A stretch of 35,401 nucleotides of DNA from an uncultured Bacteroidia bacterium (lineage in GTDB: Bacteria > Bacteroidota > Bacteroidia > NS11-12g > UBA9320): contig CAJQIC010000004.1 of assembly GCA_905478335.1 (NCBI GenBank), positions 1 to 35,401 on the forward strand, given 5' to 3'. The notes beneath the pieces were generated by a model. It was given only the letters and a program-made list of their open reading frames with translations. It ran no database searches and was not told where the DNA came from. How positions within the stretch are numbered: the stretch's first letter is position 1; every line of letters begins with the position of its first letter. Positions 1 to 8,809 of this stretch are shown one piece after another. Both the position numbers and the translations under genes were made by a program.

Positions 1-1029
1 GAAGTGCAAAAAATCGAGGATCAGATTCAAACAGACATTCCTACACCAGGCAAATCATACGAAGCCCATAAAGCGGATGGTTTGATTGAAATCATCGACA
101 TGGAAACCATGTATTTTGACCATGTAGAAGCCAATTTTGACATGGATACGCTCAGAAGTGGGAAGCTTGAACTGGCATACGATGCTATGTATGGCGCTGG
201 TCAAGACATCGTAAGACGGTTATTACCGGATGCAACATTTTTACATTGTGAGTATAATCCAGGATTTGACGGTCAAGCGCCAGAACCAATTCATAAAAAC
301 CTTCAAGAATTCAGCCAGTTGATAGAAATGTCTGGCGACATTGATAGCGGATTAGCCACAGACGGTGACGCCGATCGCGTAGGTTTATACAACGCTACAG
401 GTAGGTTTATTGACTCCCACCATATCATCCTGTTACTCATCCATTATTTACACAAGCACAAGGGCTTGTCTGGTAAAGTAGTTACAAGCTTTAGTTGTAC
501 AGGAAAAATTAAAAAGCTCTGTTCGATGTATGGATTAGAGCAACAAACGACAAAAATCGGGTTTAAATATATCTGCGACATTATGGTACAAGAAGACGTA
601 CTGATTGGTGGAGAAGAATCTGGCGGTATCGCCATAAAAGGCCATATACCAGAACGTGATGGGGTTTGGATTGGGTTTGTTATTTGGGAATTCATGGCAA
701 AAACAGGTAAGTCTCTTGACGAACTTATCCAAGAAATATACGACCTAGTAGGTTCGTTCGCGGTTGAACGTTATGATTTGAAACTCGATGAAAAATTAAA
801 GCAAACAATTGTTGCCAATTGTAAGAACGGAACCTATTCGAAATTTGGCGACTACACGGTAGAATCAGCAGAAGATACAGATGGATTTAAATTTCATTTG
901 GGTAATGACCAATGGGTGATGATTAGACCTAGCGGTACAGAACCAGTTTTACGCGTTTATGCTGAAGCTGGAAATACAGAAGAAGCTTTTAACATTCTAG
1001 ATGCAACCAAAAGCACCATTTTGGGGTAA
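1..1029 (+). CDS. Phosphoglucomutase/phosphomannomutase (alpha-D-phosphohexomutase), 5' end missing
   Basis: The last 342 residues of an alpha-D-phosphohexomutase, a cytoplasmic enzyme that moves phosphate between C1 and C6 of hexoses to supply sugar nucleotides. Visible residues 121-126 are the Mg-binding loop DGDADR, 203-209 the sugar-specificity loop GGEESGG, and 309-315 the phosphate-binding loop RPSGTEP of the C-terminal domain. The reading frame is open at base 1, so the GTG at position 4 is an internal codon. The N-terminal domain with the catalytic phosphoserine lies outside the window; family members have about 460 residues, so roughly 120 are missing. The next gene starts inside its 3' end (29 bp overlap). 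Glucose versus mannose specificity cannot be settled from this part. Confidence 0.93.
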   Translation, partial: EVQKIEDQIQTDIPTPGKSYEAHKADGLIEIIDMETMYFDHVEANFDMDTLRSGKLELAYDAMYGAGQDIVRRLLPDATFLHCEYNPGFDGQAPEPIHKNLQEFSQLIEMSGDIDSGLATDGDADRVGLYNATGRFIDSHHIILLLIHYLHKHKGLSGKVVTSFSCTGKIKKLCSMYGLEQQTTKIGFKYICDIMVQEDVLIGGEESGGIAIKGHIPERDGVWIGFVIWEFMAKTGKSLDELIQEIYDLVGSFAVERYDLKLDEKLKQTIVANCKNGTYSKFGDYTVESAEDTDGFKFHLGNDQWVMIRPSGTEPVLRVYAEAGNTEEAFNILDATKSTILG

Positions 1030-1936
1030 CACCATCATTCTTATACTTCTGTTGGTACGCTTGAATGGTCAGGCACAAACACAAGTATCTGACTCCTCAC
1101 ATAAGGTAAAGCAAAGAAAAACCTTTGTTTTGGCAGGGAATGCGGTTGCTTACTCTGCGTCTATGTACGGTTTATACAACCTCTGGTATAAAGACTATCC
1201 ATTAACATCATTCCATTTTCATAACGACAATAGAGACTGGTACCAAATGGACAAGGTTGGGCATGCCTATAGCTGTTACTATGAAGGAGTGGTTGGCATC
1301 GACATGTTAAAGTGGGCTGATTTCTCTCATCAAACAGCGTCTATACTTGGTGGATCATATGGCTTTTTCATCCAAACCGGTATAGAGATTTTTGATGGAT
1401 TTTCTGAACAATGGGGCGCTTCCACTGGAGACATCATCGCCAACACCATTGGTTCAGGAATGGTTATCAGCCAGAGCTTATTGTGGGATGAACAAAGAAT
1501 TTGGATGAAGCTATCGTATCAACCAACACGTTATGCGAACATTCGGCCAAGTCTACTCGGCCAGTCAGATGTCGAAAGGTTATTTAAAGACTACAATGGC
1601 CAAACCTACTGGTTGTCTGGCAACATAAAATCGTTTCTTAAAGAAGACCACCCTTTTCCAGATTGGCTAAACATAGCCGTAGGTTATGGAATAGACGGGT
1701 TTGTGAGTGCAGATGACAACCTTTTTGAATTAAACAACATGATGTTCGATTACCGCCACATTCCTCAAGCACGACAGTTTTATTTAGCGCCAGACATAGA
1801 CCTCACCCGCATAAAAACAGATAGTAAAGCGCTTCGAATTAGCCTAAGGCTCTTGAACTGCATTAAGTTCCCATTGCCTGGTTTGTCTTACAATGCCCAA
1901 AATAGAAAACTAGATTTCAACCTTATTCAATTTTGA
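1001..1936 (+). CDS. DUF2279 family (YfiM-like) membrane protein
   Basis: A 311-residue protein that starts with an export signal (residues 1-26, hydrophobic core IILILLLVRLNG, cleavage probably after GQA). The body matches the DUF2279/YfiM-like family as found in Bacteroidota: an N-terminal membrane-associated stretch with the motif MDKVGHAYSCYYEG near residue 84, then glycine-rich hydrophobic segments (ASILGGSYGFFIQTGIEIFDG, then TGDIIANTIGSGM). The family has no established biochemical role; an envelope location is likely. The ATG at 1001 lies inside the upstream mutase gene in another frame, which suggests translational coupling. The soluble C-terminal half (about residues 180-311) is less familiar. 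Family assignment is by pattern recognition. Confidence 0.72.
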   Translation: MQPKAPFWGNTIILILLLVRLNGQAQTQVSDSSHKVKQRKTFVLAGNAVAYSASMYGLYNLWYKDYPLTSFHFHNDNRDWYQMDKVGHAYSCYYEGVVGIDMLKWADFSHQTASILGGSYGFFIQTGIEIFDGFSEQWGASTGDIIANTIGSGMVISQSLLWDEQRIWMKLSYQPTRYANIRPSLLGQSDVERLFKDYNGQTYWLSGNIKSFLKEDHPFPDWLNIAVGYGIDGFVSADDNLFELNNMMFDYRHIPQARQFYLAPDIDLTRIKTDSKALRISLRLLNCIKFPLPGLSYNAQNRKLDFNLIQF

Positions 1937-1966
1937 TCAAAACAAAACTGTAACTACCAACGTAAT

Positions 1967-3709
1967 ATGAAACTCAATATTCTCGTTTCTTTTCTGCTTT
2001 TTTCCATCTGTCAAAAGGCGCTTGGCCAACTCCCTGAGCTTACTCAACAGACCGAAACACTTAAGACCGAAATTAAAATGTTGACTGAGGCTGCTTCAGA
2101 TGAGCAATTACAGATCTACAATACGTTGAGTCTTGCAAGAAACGAATACCTTCTAGACAACTACCTTGAGGCGGAGAAACACTATTTAAAGGTGATAACC
2201 GATCCAGTTTGCACCGCACTTGACTACAAAGCACTGGCCATTTGTTTGAAACATAATGGAAAAACCAGTTTGGCCAATGAATTCTACGAAGCCTATACTA
2301 AAACCTCCGAGACGACATCTTTTAACACCTTATGGAATTCTGACAATACCACAAGTAAAGGAATAACCAGGCCAATCGAAAGCAAGTTAACGCAGTACGA
2401 CTTTATTTATGGAAGCGTCAATCCCAATGGATCAACCAATTTAAATATTGACCACGGTACAGTTACGGGAAACATCAGTTGTGAATCGTTTCTTAATCTA
2501 GAAGCCGTGCAATTTCCTGTTGAATCCTTTAACAATGTCGGCTCATTTACAAAAGGAGAAAAAAGTGGTAGCTACTACTTCAGTTATAAAAAAGCGAACA
2601 GTTACTACGGAATTTATTATGTAGAATTTAAGAAGAACAAATGGACTAAGGCGCGTGAACTCAACTTAGGTCAGCCATCCGCAAATTACTGTTTCCCATT
2701 TTTCTTAAATGGAAATTTGTTTTTCAGCAGCGACAAAGGAGGAGGTTATGGATTGTTTGACCTGTATAGCGCCAAAGTGCAAGGGAAAAACAGCATAGAA
2801 GTCAACAATCTAGGACCACAAATCAACACCGACAAAAACGAAATTTTACCGAGTGTTTATGGCGGCTTATTTGGTTATTCATCAAATGGACTTTCTGGCC
2901 AAGGTGGTTACGACATCTATTATTCCGATTGGTCATTTCAACGCGTAAAAAGTATAGAATACCCTTTTAATTCTACTGCTGACGAATTTATGTTAATCCA
3001 AAAAGACAAGGAAAAAGCGAGTCTGCTCCGTGGTGCCGGAAACAAGATAAACTTGGTACGTGTCTCCTATTATGTAGACTACCTAAAAACACTGAATGGT
3101 CAGGTGGTCGACAACCAATCCAACGGACTTCAGAATGCGCGTATATTGCTGACAAAGTCTTTTCAAGATCAAGGTGTATTTCAAACTTCATCTTCAGACG
3201 GAACCTTTTCCGTCGTAATCTCAGATACGATCAATTCTTGGATGATCGAATGCTATAAAGATGGATTTATCAAACGCAATGTAGCAATTGACATAACCAC
3301 ACTGGGAGAGAATCCTTTAATCATCGTTTTAGAACCAATTAAACCTGTCGAACCAGAGCCCATTTTTATCGTTAGTTCGAAATCTGAAAACGTGATACCG
3401 GCCGAACCTCAAGTCAGTAATGAAAGCATTATACACCCCAGTAACGACGACAGCACGTTTAATGAAGTAAACAATTCAGGTAGGTTTTACATCGTCTTGG
3501 CGTCAACCAAAAAGTATGAAACTGCCTATGCCATATGCGATAAACGTCGCATGATGTATCCAAACATTGAAATCCTTAAAAATGATGAAATGCACGTATA
3601 TAGAGTTGGTGTATATGCTGGAACAAGTTATAAAGAAGCCATGACGGTATATCGGAAGGCAAGAAAAACAGTTTCAGACGCGTGGATATTACGACCTGAT
3701 ATGCAGTAG
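1967..3709 (+). CDS. Exported TPR / beta-propeller / CRD / SPOR-domain protein
   Basis: A 580-residue secreted or periplasmic protein of unknown role. Residues 1-20 are a signal peptide ending in ALGQ. Residues about 25-115 are helical with TPR-like periodicity. About 165-330 carry PD40/WD40-like propeller strands, with motifs such as FFSSDKGGGYGLFDLYSA and GYSSNGLSGQGGYDIYYSD. About 372-455 form a carboxypeptidase-regulatory-like (CRD) beta domain starting LNGQVVDNQSNGLQNARI. About 504-580 are a SPOR domain (RFYIVLAST...YRVGVYAGTSYKEA), a fold that binds denuded septal peptidoglycan. The order parallels the PorE-like gene at 6863, with SPOR in place of OmpA. It stands 30 bp after the DUF2279 gene and ends 2 bp from the converging gene. 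Confidence 0.8.
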   Translation: MKLNILVSFLLFSICQKALGQLPELTQQTETLKTEIKMLTEAASDEQLQIYNTLSLARNEYLLDNYLEAEKHYLKVITDPVCTALDYKALAICLKHNGKTSLANEFYEAYTKTSETTSFNTLWNSDNTTSKGITRPIESKLTQYDFIYGSVNPNGSTNLNIDHGTVTGNISCESFLNLEAVQFPVESFNNVGSFTKGEKSGSYYFSYKKANSYYGIYYVEFKKNKWTKARELNLGQPSANYCFPFFLNGNLFFSSDKGGGYGLFDLYSAKVQGKNSIEVNNLGPQINTDKNEILPSVYGGLFGYSSNGLSGQGGYDIYYSDWSFQRVKSIEYPFNSTADEFMLIQKDKEKASLLRGAGNKINLVRVSYYVDYLKTLNGQVVDNQSNGLQNARILLTKSFQDQGVFQTSSSDGTFSVVISDTINSWMIECYKDGFIKRNVAIDITTLGENPLIIVLEPIKPVEPEPIFIVSSKSENVIPAEPQVSNESIIHPSNDDSTFNEVNNSGRFYIVLASTKKYETAYAICDKRRMMYPNIEILKNDEMHVYRVGVYAGTSYKEAMTVYRKARKTVSDAWILRPDMQ

Positions 3710-3711
3710 TT

Positions 3712-5844
3712 TTATTCTAAGAAACTGGAAAAGTCCAGTTTCCAGACGCCGTTACCAAAAGTGGCTGCATACACTGAGTTGTCATACGCATCAAATTCTA
3801 TGTCAATTACATGCGCATTTGGCATGTCACCATCCAATTTCAACCAATCACCAGCATACGCACTTCGGTAATAGACACCTTCATCTGTCGCCAAAAGTTG
3901 ATGTTTTGATTCACCTACAAGTATCATTTTTAACGCATTGAGATTTGGTAATCCTTCGCTATAGTTTGTCCAAGTTTGTCCGCCATCAACACTTCTATAC
4001 ACGCGATGTCGTTGATTTCCGTCGTCAAATCCATAAAGTGTCACATATACTTCATCGCTGTAAGTTGGGTTGCTTACGACAGACGTAATTTCTCGCCATG
4101 CCAGAATTGGTAACGCATTCGTAATATCATTCCATTCATATCCATCACCCATTCTTTTTCCCTTATACAACTTCCCAACGAGTCCATTTTCTGAAGAATT
4201 CCAAGTGGGTTGGTCTTTGGCGAAATAGACGATGTTACTGTCATTGTCAGACACGTCGAGCGCCACAATTTTTGTAAACCCATGGGGCACCTCTTTCGTT
4301 AAGTTGATCCAGTTCTTCCTTGCTTGCAACTCCCATATGTCGTGGTCTGCCGCCCAAATCTTATCGGTATTGCGCGGACTGAACACAAACGGATATTTGA
4401 ATCTATTCGGCCTGTATGGCGTATAAATCACCTCCCAACTTTTGTTAGAAAAGTTTCCTTTACGTAAACGCATACCATTTTGCATGACATATACGTCCTC
4501 TCCTTGAATGAGGTTCATCCCGCCATCTCCATAAATAGTTGACGTATTATGCCATACATTGTTTTTATAAATCATGGAGGATAAGTCTTGACACCCTCCG
4601 ACAACTCTCCCATTATCCACAGCTATATCGTAAAACTGAGTGGCTTGCAAACCATATCCGTTCAACCCAATCCATGTTTGTGCTGCGTCTTTGCTGACTG
4701 AAACGCCGCCGTCATTTCCAACCAGTAAGTGACCATTTGACGTGTACATCAAAGATCGAATGTCGTCGTGCATAAACTGAGGAGATTTCCATACAGGTTC
4801 AGAAACCAAATCAAATGATTCCCCTTGGTCTGTTGATTTATATAACCGCACACTGCCAACAACAACCTGATTTGAATCGGTTGGGTGCCACACAATTTCA
4901 GCATGATTAATATCGACCCGATCAAAATCCCGATTTCTCAATACATTATACCACGTAAGCCCAAAATCGTCTGACCTATCAATATAATTCACCCTCTTGT
5001 AACTATACACAACCATGATTTGGTTGTTGTTTTGTGGATTCAATGCATAGGCATACCGGCTCGGTAAAGAGTCTTTCTTATTATTATACTTCTGAAAAGT
5101 GAACTTTCCTTGATGCGCTTTCCATGATTGTCCGCCATCCATACTCGTCATTAACGAAGCCCCAGAAACAATTACCTTGTTGGGTTCCATATTGTGAATG
5201 TTTAAGTGCCTAAAGTTTACGCGTGCTTTCGCATCTCGGTCGTATACTTTTTTCCACGCTTTTGTTTTATCAGCGCTTTTATAAATATCAGTCGCAGAAC
5301 AGGCATAAAACAGTTCTGAATTAACTGAGCTTTGTTCAATGCAGTACATTGGCGTTTTATCTGTTGGGTTAAACGTAAGCCCTGTGGCTCTCCACTTTTT
5401 ACCTCCATTTTTTGAATATAATATTCCATGGCCCCATTTATTATCCCAGGTATTTGTTGCTGTGGCAACCCATAGCCTTTTTTTGTTTTTGAGGTCTACT
5501 GCAATATCCCAAACTCCGCATACTTTGTCGACGTCAAATCGAAACTTCCACGTTTTTCCAGCATTTTTAGAGACAAACATTCCGCCGACGTTACTGCCAG
5601 CATACAGTCGCTTTTCTTTTTTATTGCCAGGAACGACGTGCTCTATCCAGCCAATTCCATTAGCTGTCCAAACGCCTGAATCCACGGCACTTATTGGTGT
5701 TTCAAAAGGACCTAAAGAGACCCATTTATAATGAGGAAGTTTTTGTTGCGGAAAAGCAAATGAGCAAACACACAACAAATTAACAAGAATCAAATATTTA
5801 CGTCCTAGCACAATCAAAAGTAGCAACTTTAACATGAAATACAC
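3712..5844 (-). CDS. Exported Asp-box (BNR/sortilin-type) beta-propeller protein
   Basis: About 700 residues with an N-terminal export signal (...LILVNLLCVCSFAF, cleavage near PQQ). At least seven Asp-box-like hairpins (S-x-D-x-G-x-x-W type) are visible: SKNAGKTW, SKNGGKKW, TSMDGGQSW, SDDFGLTW, KSTDQGESF, SKDAAQTW and SVDGGQTW. This indicates one or two propellers of the VPS10/sialidase-like superfamily. Sialidase catalytic residues are not evident, so I call it a propeller protein and not an enzyme. The C-terminus (KLDFSSFLE) has no T9SS sorting domain. The start is uncertain: ATG 5844, ATG 5835, or GTG 5811, which gives the cleanest signal peptide and follows a TACTTTTG box at 5822-5815. 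Confidence 0.78.
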   Translation of the reverse strand: MYFMLKLLLLIVLGRKYLILVNLLCVCSFAFPQQKLPHYKWVSLGPFETPISAVDSGVWTANGIGWIEHVVPGNKKEKRLYAGSNVGGMFVSKNAGKTWKFRFDVDKVCGVWDIAVDLKNKKRLWVATATNTWDNKWGHGILYSKNGGKKWRATGLTFNPTDKTPMYCIEQSSVNSELFYACSATDIYKSADKTKAWKKVYDRDAKARVNFRHLNIHNMEPNKVIVSGASLMTSMDGGQSWKAHQGKFTFQKYNNKKDSLPSRYAYALNPQNNNQIMVVYSYKRVNYIDRSDDFGLTWYNVLRNRDFDRVDINHAEIVWHPTDSNQVVVGSVRLYKSTDQGESFDLVSEPVWKSPQFMHDDIRSLMYTSNGHLLVGNDGGVSVSKDAAQTWIGLNGYGLQATQFYDIAVDNGRVVGGCQDLSSMIYKNNVWHNTSTIYGDGGMNLIQGEDVYVMQNGMRLRKGNFSNKSWEVIYTPYRPNRFKYPFVFSPRNTDKIWAADHDIWELQARKNWINLTKEVPHGFTKIVALDVSDNDSNIVYFAKDQPTWNSSENGLVGKLYKGKRMGDGYEWNDITNALPILAWREITSVVSNPTYSDEVYVTLYGFDDGNQRHRVYRSVDGGQTWTNYSEGLPNLNALKMILVGESKHQLLATDEGVYYRSAYAGDWLKLDGDMPNAHVIDIEFDAYDNSVYAATFGNGVWKLDFSSFLE
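3721..3742. terminator. Perfect hairpin at the meeting point of two convergent genes
   Basis: GAAACTGG (3721-3728) and CCAGTTTC (3735-3742) form an 8-bp perfect stem with loop AAAAGT. It lies 12 bp past the stop of the plus-strand SPOR gene and inside the last codons of the minus-strand propeller gene. Only 2 bp separate the two genes, so any intrinsic terminator must lie inside a coding end. Neither flank has a true U-tract, so a terminator role is uncertain. Confidence 0.35.
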
Positions 5845-5969
5845 GAGCGTTGACTGCTAAAACGATTACAACCGAATTTGTGATTAAAAAGTGCACAAAC
5901 AGTGAAGAACTTCCTCCGTACGTCATCTCGAGTTGCAACGTTTCTCTGTACATTCGAATAAAAAAAAGC

Positions 5970-6353
5970 ATGAGTTTAGAAGTCACTGGACAAATTATAA
6001 AATTATTACCTGAGCAAAGCGGACAAAGTCAACGTGGTCCTTGGAAAAAGCAAGACATGGTTATCGAAACCAACGAGCAATACCCTAAAAAAATTGCGAT
6101 TACATGCTGGGGAGATAAAGTAGACGAAATTCAACAGCTTACACCAGGGACAATGGTTAAAGTTGCTATCAATATTGAATCACGAGAGTATAACGAGCGT
6201 TGGTATACAGACATTAAGGCGTGGAAAATTGATACGCAATTGAGTCAACCTGCAGACAACACCAATACAGCGTCATTTAACAGTATCAATGAAGAACCAG
6301 CAGGTGATGCGGTCTTCACTTCAGATGAAACAGAAGGCGACTTGCCATTCTAA
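5970..6353 (+). CDS. DUF3127 domain protein (OB-fold-like, SSB-like)
   Basis: A 127-residue cytoplasmic protein. It starts at MSLEVTGQI, where similarity to the family begins; the frame is open 40 codons further upstream, but that part overlaps the divergent intergenic space and looks non-coding. The domain covers residues 1-87, with WKKQDMVIETNEQYPKKIAI and a second strand group around KVAINIESREYNERWYTDIKAW, typical of DUF3127, an OB-like fold. The acidic tail ending in EGDLPF resembles the acidic C-terminal tip of single-strand DNA-binding proteins (DxDxPF), which recruits partner proteins. A nucleic-acid-binding role is therefore plausible but inferred. The metallophosphoesterase gene follows after 13 bp. 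Confidence 0.83.
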   Translation: MSLEVTGQIIKLLPEQSGQSQRGPWKKQDMVIETNEQYPKKIAITCWGDKVDEIQQLTPGTMVKVAINIESREYNERWYTDIKAWKIDTQLSQPADNTNTASFNSINEEPAGDAVFTSDETEGDLPF

Positions 6354-6366
6354 CAAACTGTAGGGG

Positions 6367-6858
6367 TTGAAAAAAGTCCTAATTCTGTCTGACACGCATT
6401 CCCTCATAGACGCGCCTATTTTAAAATATGCTACGGCGCATGATGAGATTTGGCATGCTGGAGATTGGGGTACTATTGACGTGTATGATCAGTTGGCAGC
6501 GCTTAAACCTGTAAAAGGTGTTTATGGCAATATTGATGGCCAAACAATTCGTTCCGAGAACCCAAAAGGGAGATGTTTTACGGTTGAAGGAGTTAAGGTC
6601 CTTATGACACACATTGGCGGATATCCAAAGCGTTATAACGCCGAGTTCAAAGAACGCATAGTTAAAGAAAAACCCGCATTGGTAATAACTGGTCATTCAC
6701 ACATCCTTAAAGTACTATACGACCACAAACTAAAGCACCTGCACATTAATCCTGGAGCAGCAGGAATACATGGGTTTCATAAAGTCCGTACGATGGTTTC
6801 TATCGAAGTATCGGAACGAAAAATTAGTAATGCCAAAGTAATAGAACTGAAAAAATAG
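6367..6858 (+). CDS. YfcE/MJ0936-type metallophosphoesterase
   Basis: A 163-residue single-domain calcineurin-like phosphoesterase of the YfcE/MJ0936 family, a cytoplasmic two-metal enzyme active on phosphodiesters in vitro; its natural substrate is usually unknown. Metal-binding motifs are all present: D9-T-H11 in LSDTH, GDWG with D33, GNID, the GHSH motif, and the closing HINPGAAG. The start is TTG at 6367: the first strand KKVLILSDTH begins directly after it and no in-frame ATG precedes the catalytic Asp. The lipoprotein gene at 6863 follows after 4 bp, so both are probably co-transcribed. Confidence 0.92.
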   Translation: MKKVLILSDTHSLIDAPILKYATAHDEIWHAGDWGTIDVYDQLAALKPVKGVYGNIDGQTIRSENPKGRCFTVEGVKVLMTHIGGYPKRYNAEFKERIVKEKPALVITGHSHILKVLYDHKLKHLHINPGAAGIHGFHKVRTMVSIEVSERKISNAKVIELKK

Positions 6859-6862
6859 GGTT

Positions 6863-8809
6863 ATGTTAGCAAGGAATATGTCAATTAAAATACCAGTACT
6901 TGCCCTCTTAACCCTTTTCTTGTTTGGTTGTGGTGGTGGAAAAAATATTACACCCAAAGGAACAACCAGTAAAAAAGCCTACATGTTGTTTGGAGAAGCA
7001 CTAAAAATGCACAACCTCCTAGAAGATGATAAAGCTTTGGAGTTACTCGATAAGGCCATTGTCAAAGACCCACGTTATATCGAAGCACATGATTTAAAAG
7101 GAAACATCCTTATGAATCTGGGTCGATTTGATGAAGCCAAAACAACTTTTCAAACCATTTTGGGTATAAACCCAGATCACATATATGCGCTAACAGACTT
7201 AAGCAGCATTCATTTCCAATTGCATGAGTATGATGATTGTTTAAGAATCCTGAATCAACTGCTGCCCATTGTAGGAGTAGGCGATAAAAGAGCTGAAGTA
7301 CAGAATGAGATCAAACGAACCAAATTTGCGAAAAGATCTTACAACAACCCTGTTCCGTTTGACCCGGTTAATCTTGGTGAAGCAGTGAACACCAGACAAG
7401 AGGAATATTTTCCTGGTTTAGACATCGAAGAGCAAACGCTTTACTTCACTAGAAGAGACGCAACGCTTTCTCTATATGAACAGAACGAAGACTTGTACAT
7501 CAGCGACTTGATTCAGTCTAAAGAAAAGTGGACATGGTCACAGTCAAAAAACATTGGTGCTCCGGTAAATACGAGAGAAAATGAAGGTGCATTTAGTGCA
7601 AGCCCAGATGGCAAATACTTGTTTTTTACCTCGTGCTCAAGACCAGGTGGCGTTGGCCGTTGCGACATTTGGTATACCACCAGACTTGGCGATAAATGGT
7701 CTGAACCTCAAAACATTGGTCGTCCTGTAAATTCTAAAGAGTGGGAAAGTCAACCCAGTATTTCTGCAGACGGGGTTACTATCTACTTTGCTAGTAATCG
7801 TCCTGGCGGATATGGAGGGACAGACATTTGGTACTCAAAGAAAAAGAACGGGCAGTGGGGTGCTCCTATAAACTTAGGTCCATCCATAAACACGGCTCGC
7901 GATGAACAATTCCCATTCATTCATAACGATGGAACGACGTTGTACTTCACCTCTGAAGGACTACCGGGCATGGGTAAATCCGACATATTCTTAACCCGCT
8001 TGATCAACAATGAATGGTCGACACCAATGAACCTAGGCTACCCCATTAATACGTCAGGAAACGAGTGGAATTTTATTGTGAATCGCAAAGGCGACGTGGC
8101 CTATTTTTCAAGCACGGGTATTAAACCAAACTATGGCAGAATGGACATTTACTCCATCGAGTTATATGAAGATGCCAGACCAAAAAAGACGAGCTATGTT
8201 AAAGGAATCGTCACTGATAAATTCACTGGGAAAGCACTTAAAGCAGACATTGAACTATTTAGCTTAAAAACCGGCGACATGGTTACCAAGACCTATTCCG
8301 ATGCTACGAATGGAAAATTCTTATTGAATCTTCCTGCTAATAGCGACTATGCTTTAAAAGCTGGTGCTGAAGGCTATGCCTATCATTCTGAGAATTTCTC
8401 TTTAACCGAAAGCGCTTTAAACGAACCCTACACCTTGATTATTAAGCTTGAGCCTATCAAGAAAGACGTGCGTATGGTAATGAAGAATGTTTTGTTTGAG
8501 GTTGATAAATCTCAACTAAAAGCGGAATCATTTGTCGAATTAAACCAATTGGTTGAATACCTAAATCGCAACGCAACATTGTACATTGAAATAGGTGGCC
8601 ATACAGACAATACAGGTTCTGCCCAAAGAAATACTGTTTTGTCAGAAGCAAGGGCCAAAGCCGTATTCAGCTACTTAGTCTCAAAGGGAATCGCAGCCGA
8701 TAGACTTACATTTAAAGGCTACGGAAGTACTCAACCAGTGGCAACAAACGACACGGAGGCAGGAAGAGCTCAGAACCGTAGAACAGAAATAAAGATTATA
8801 AAAAACTAA
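6863..8809 (+). CDS. PorE-like lipoprotein: TPR, PD40 propeller, CRD and OmpA peptidoglycan-binding domain
   Basis: A 648-residue outer-membrane lipoprotein. A signal peptide ends in lipobox LFGC (Cys23). Then come TPR repeats (about 35-150), a beta-propeller of PD40-type blades (about 175-440; motifs PDGKYLFFTSCSRPGG, ADGVTIYFASNRPGG, NDGTTLYFTSEG), a CRD-like beta domain (about 445-530, VKGIVTDKFTGKALKADIEL) and an OmpA_C domain (541-648) with GHTDNTGS and the closing NRRTEIKI. This order equals that of PorE (PG1058) of the Porphyromonas T9SS, which ties the machinery to peptidoglycan; but Bacteroidota carry several paralogs of this build. ATG 6878 has a better upstream AAGGA and signal-peptide start than ATG 6863. 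Its stop interlocks with that of the converging PRTase gene. Confidence 0.88.
   Translation: MLARNMSIKIPVLALLTLFLFGCGGGKNITPKGTTSKKAYMLFGEALKMHNLLEDDKALELLDKAIVKDPRYIEAHDLKGNILMNLGRFDEAKTTFQTILGINPDHIYALTDLSSIHFQLHEYDDCLRILNQLLPIVGVGDKRAEVQNEIKRTKFAKRSYNNPVPFDPVNLGEAVNTRQEEYFPGLDIEEQTLYFTRRDATLSLYEQNEDLYISDLIQSKEKWTWSQSKNIGAPVNTRENEGAFSASPDGKYLFFTSCSRPGGVGRCDIWYTTRLGDKWSEPQNIGRPVNSKEWESQPSISADGVTIYFASNRPGGYGGTDIWYSKKKNGQWGAPINLGPSINTARDEQFPFIHNDGTTLYFTSEGLPGMGKSDIFLTRLINNEWSTPMNLGYPINTSGNEWNFIVNRKGDVAYFSSTGIKPNYGRMDIYSIELYEDARPKKTSYVKGIVTDKFTGKALKADIELFSLKTGDMVTKTYSDATNGKFLLNLPANSDYALKAGAEGYAYHSENFSLTESALNEPYTLIIKLEPIKKDVRMVMKNVLFEVDKSQLKAESFVELNQLVEYLNRNATLYIEIGGHTDNTGSAQRNTVLSEARAKAVFSYLVSKGIAADRLTFKGYGSTQPVATNDTEAGRAQNRRTEIKIIKN

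Noticed and set aside
5339-5731. 130-codon open frame antisense to the propeller gene
   Set aside because: Fully inside a well-supported gene on the other strand and without family features; a shadow frame.
5850-5969. 40-codon N-terminal extension of the DUF3127 protein
   Set aside because: Family similarity begins at the ATG at 5970, and the extension has no protein-like character.
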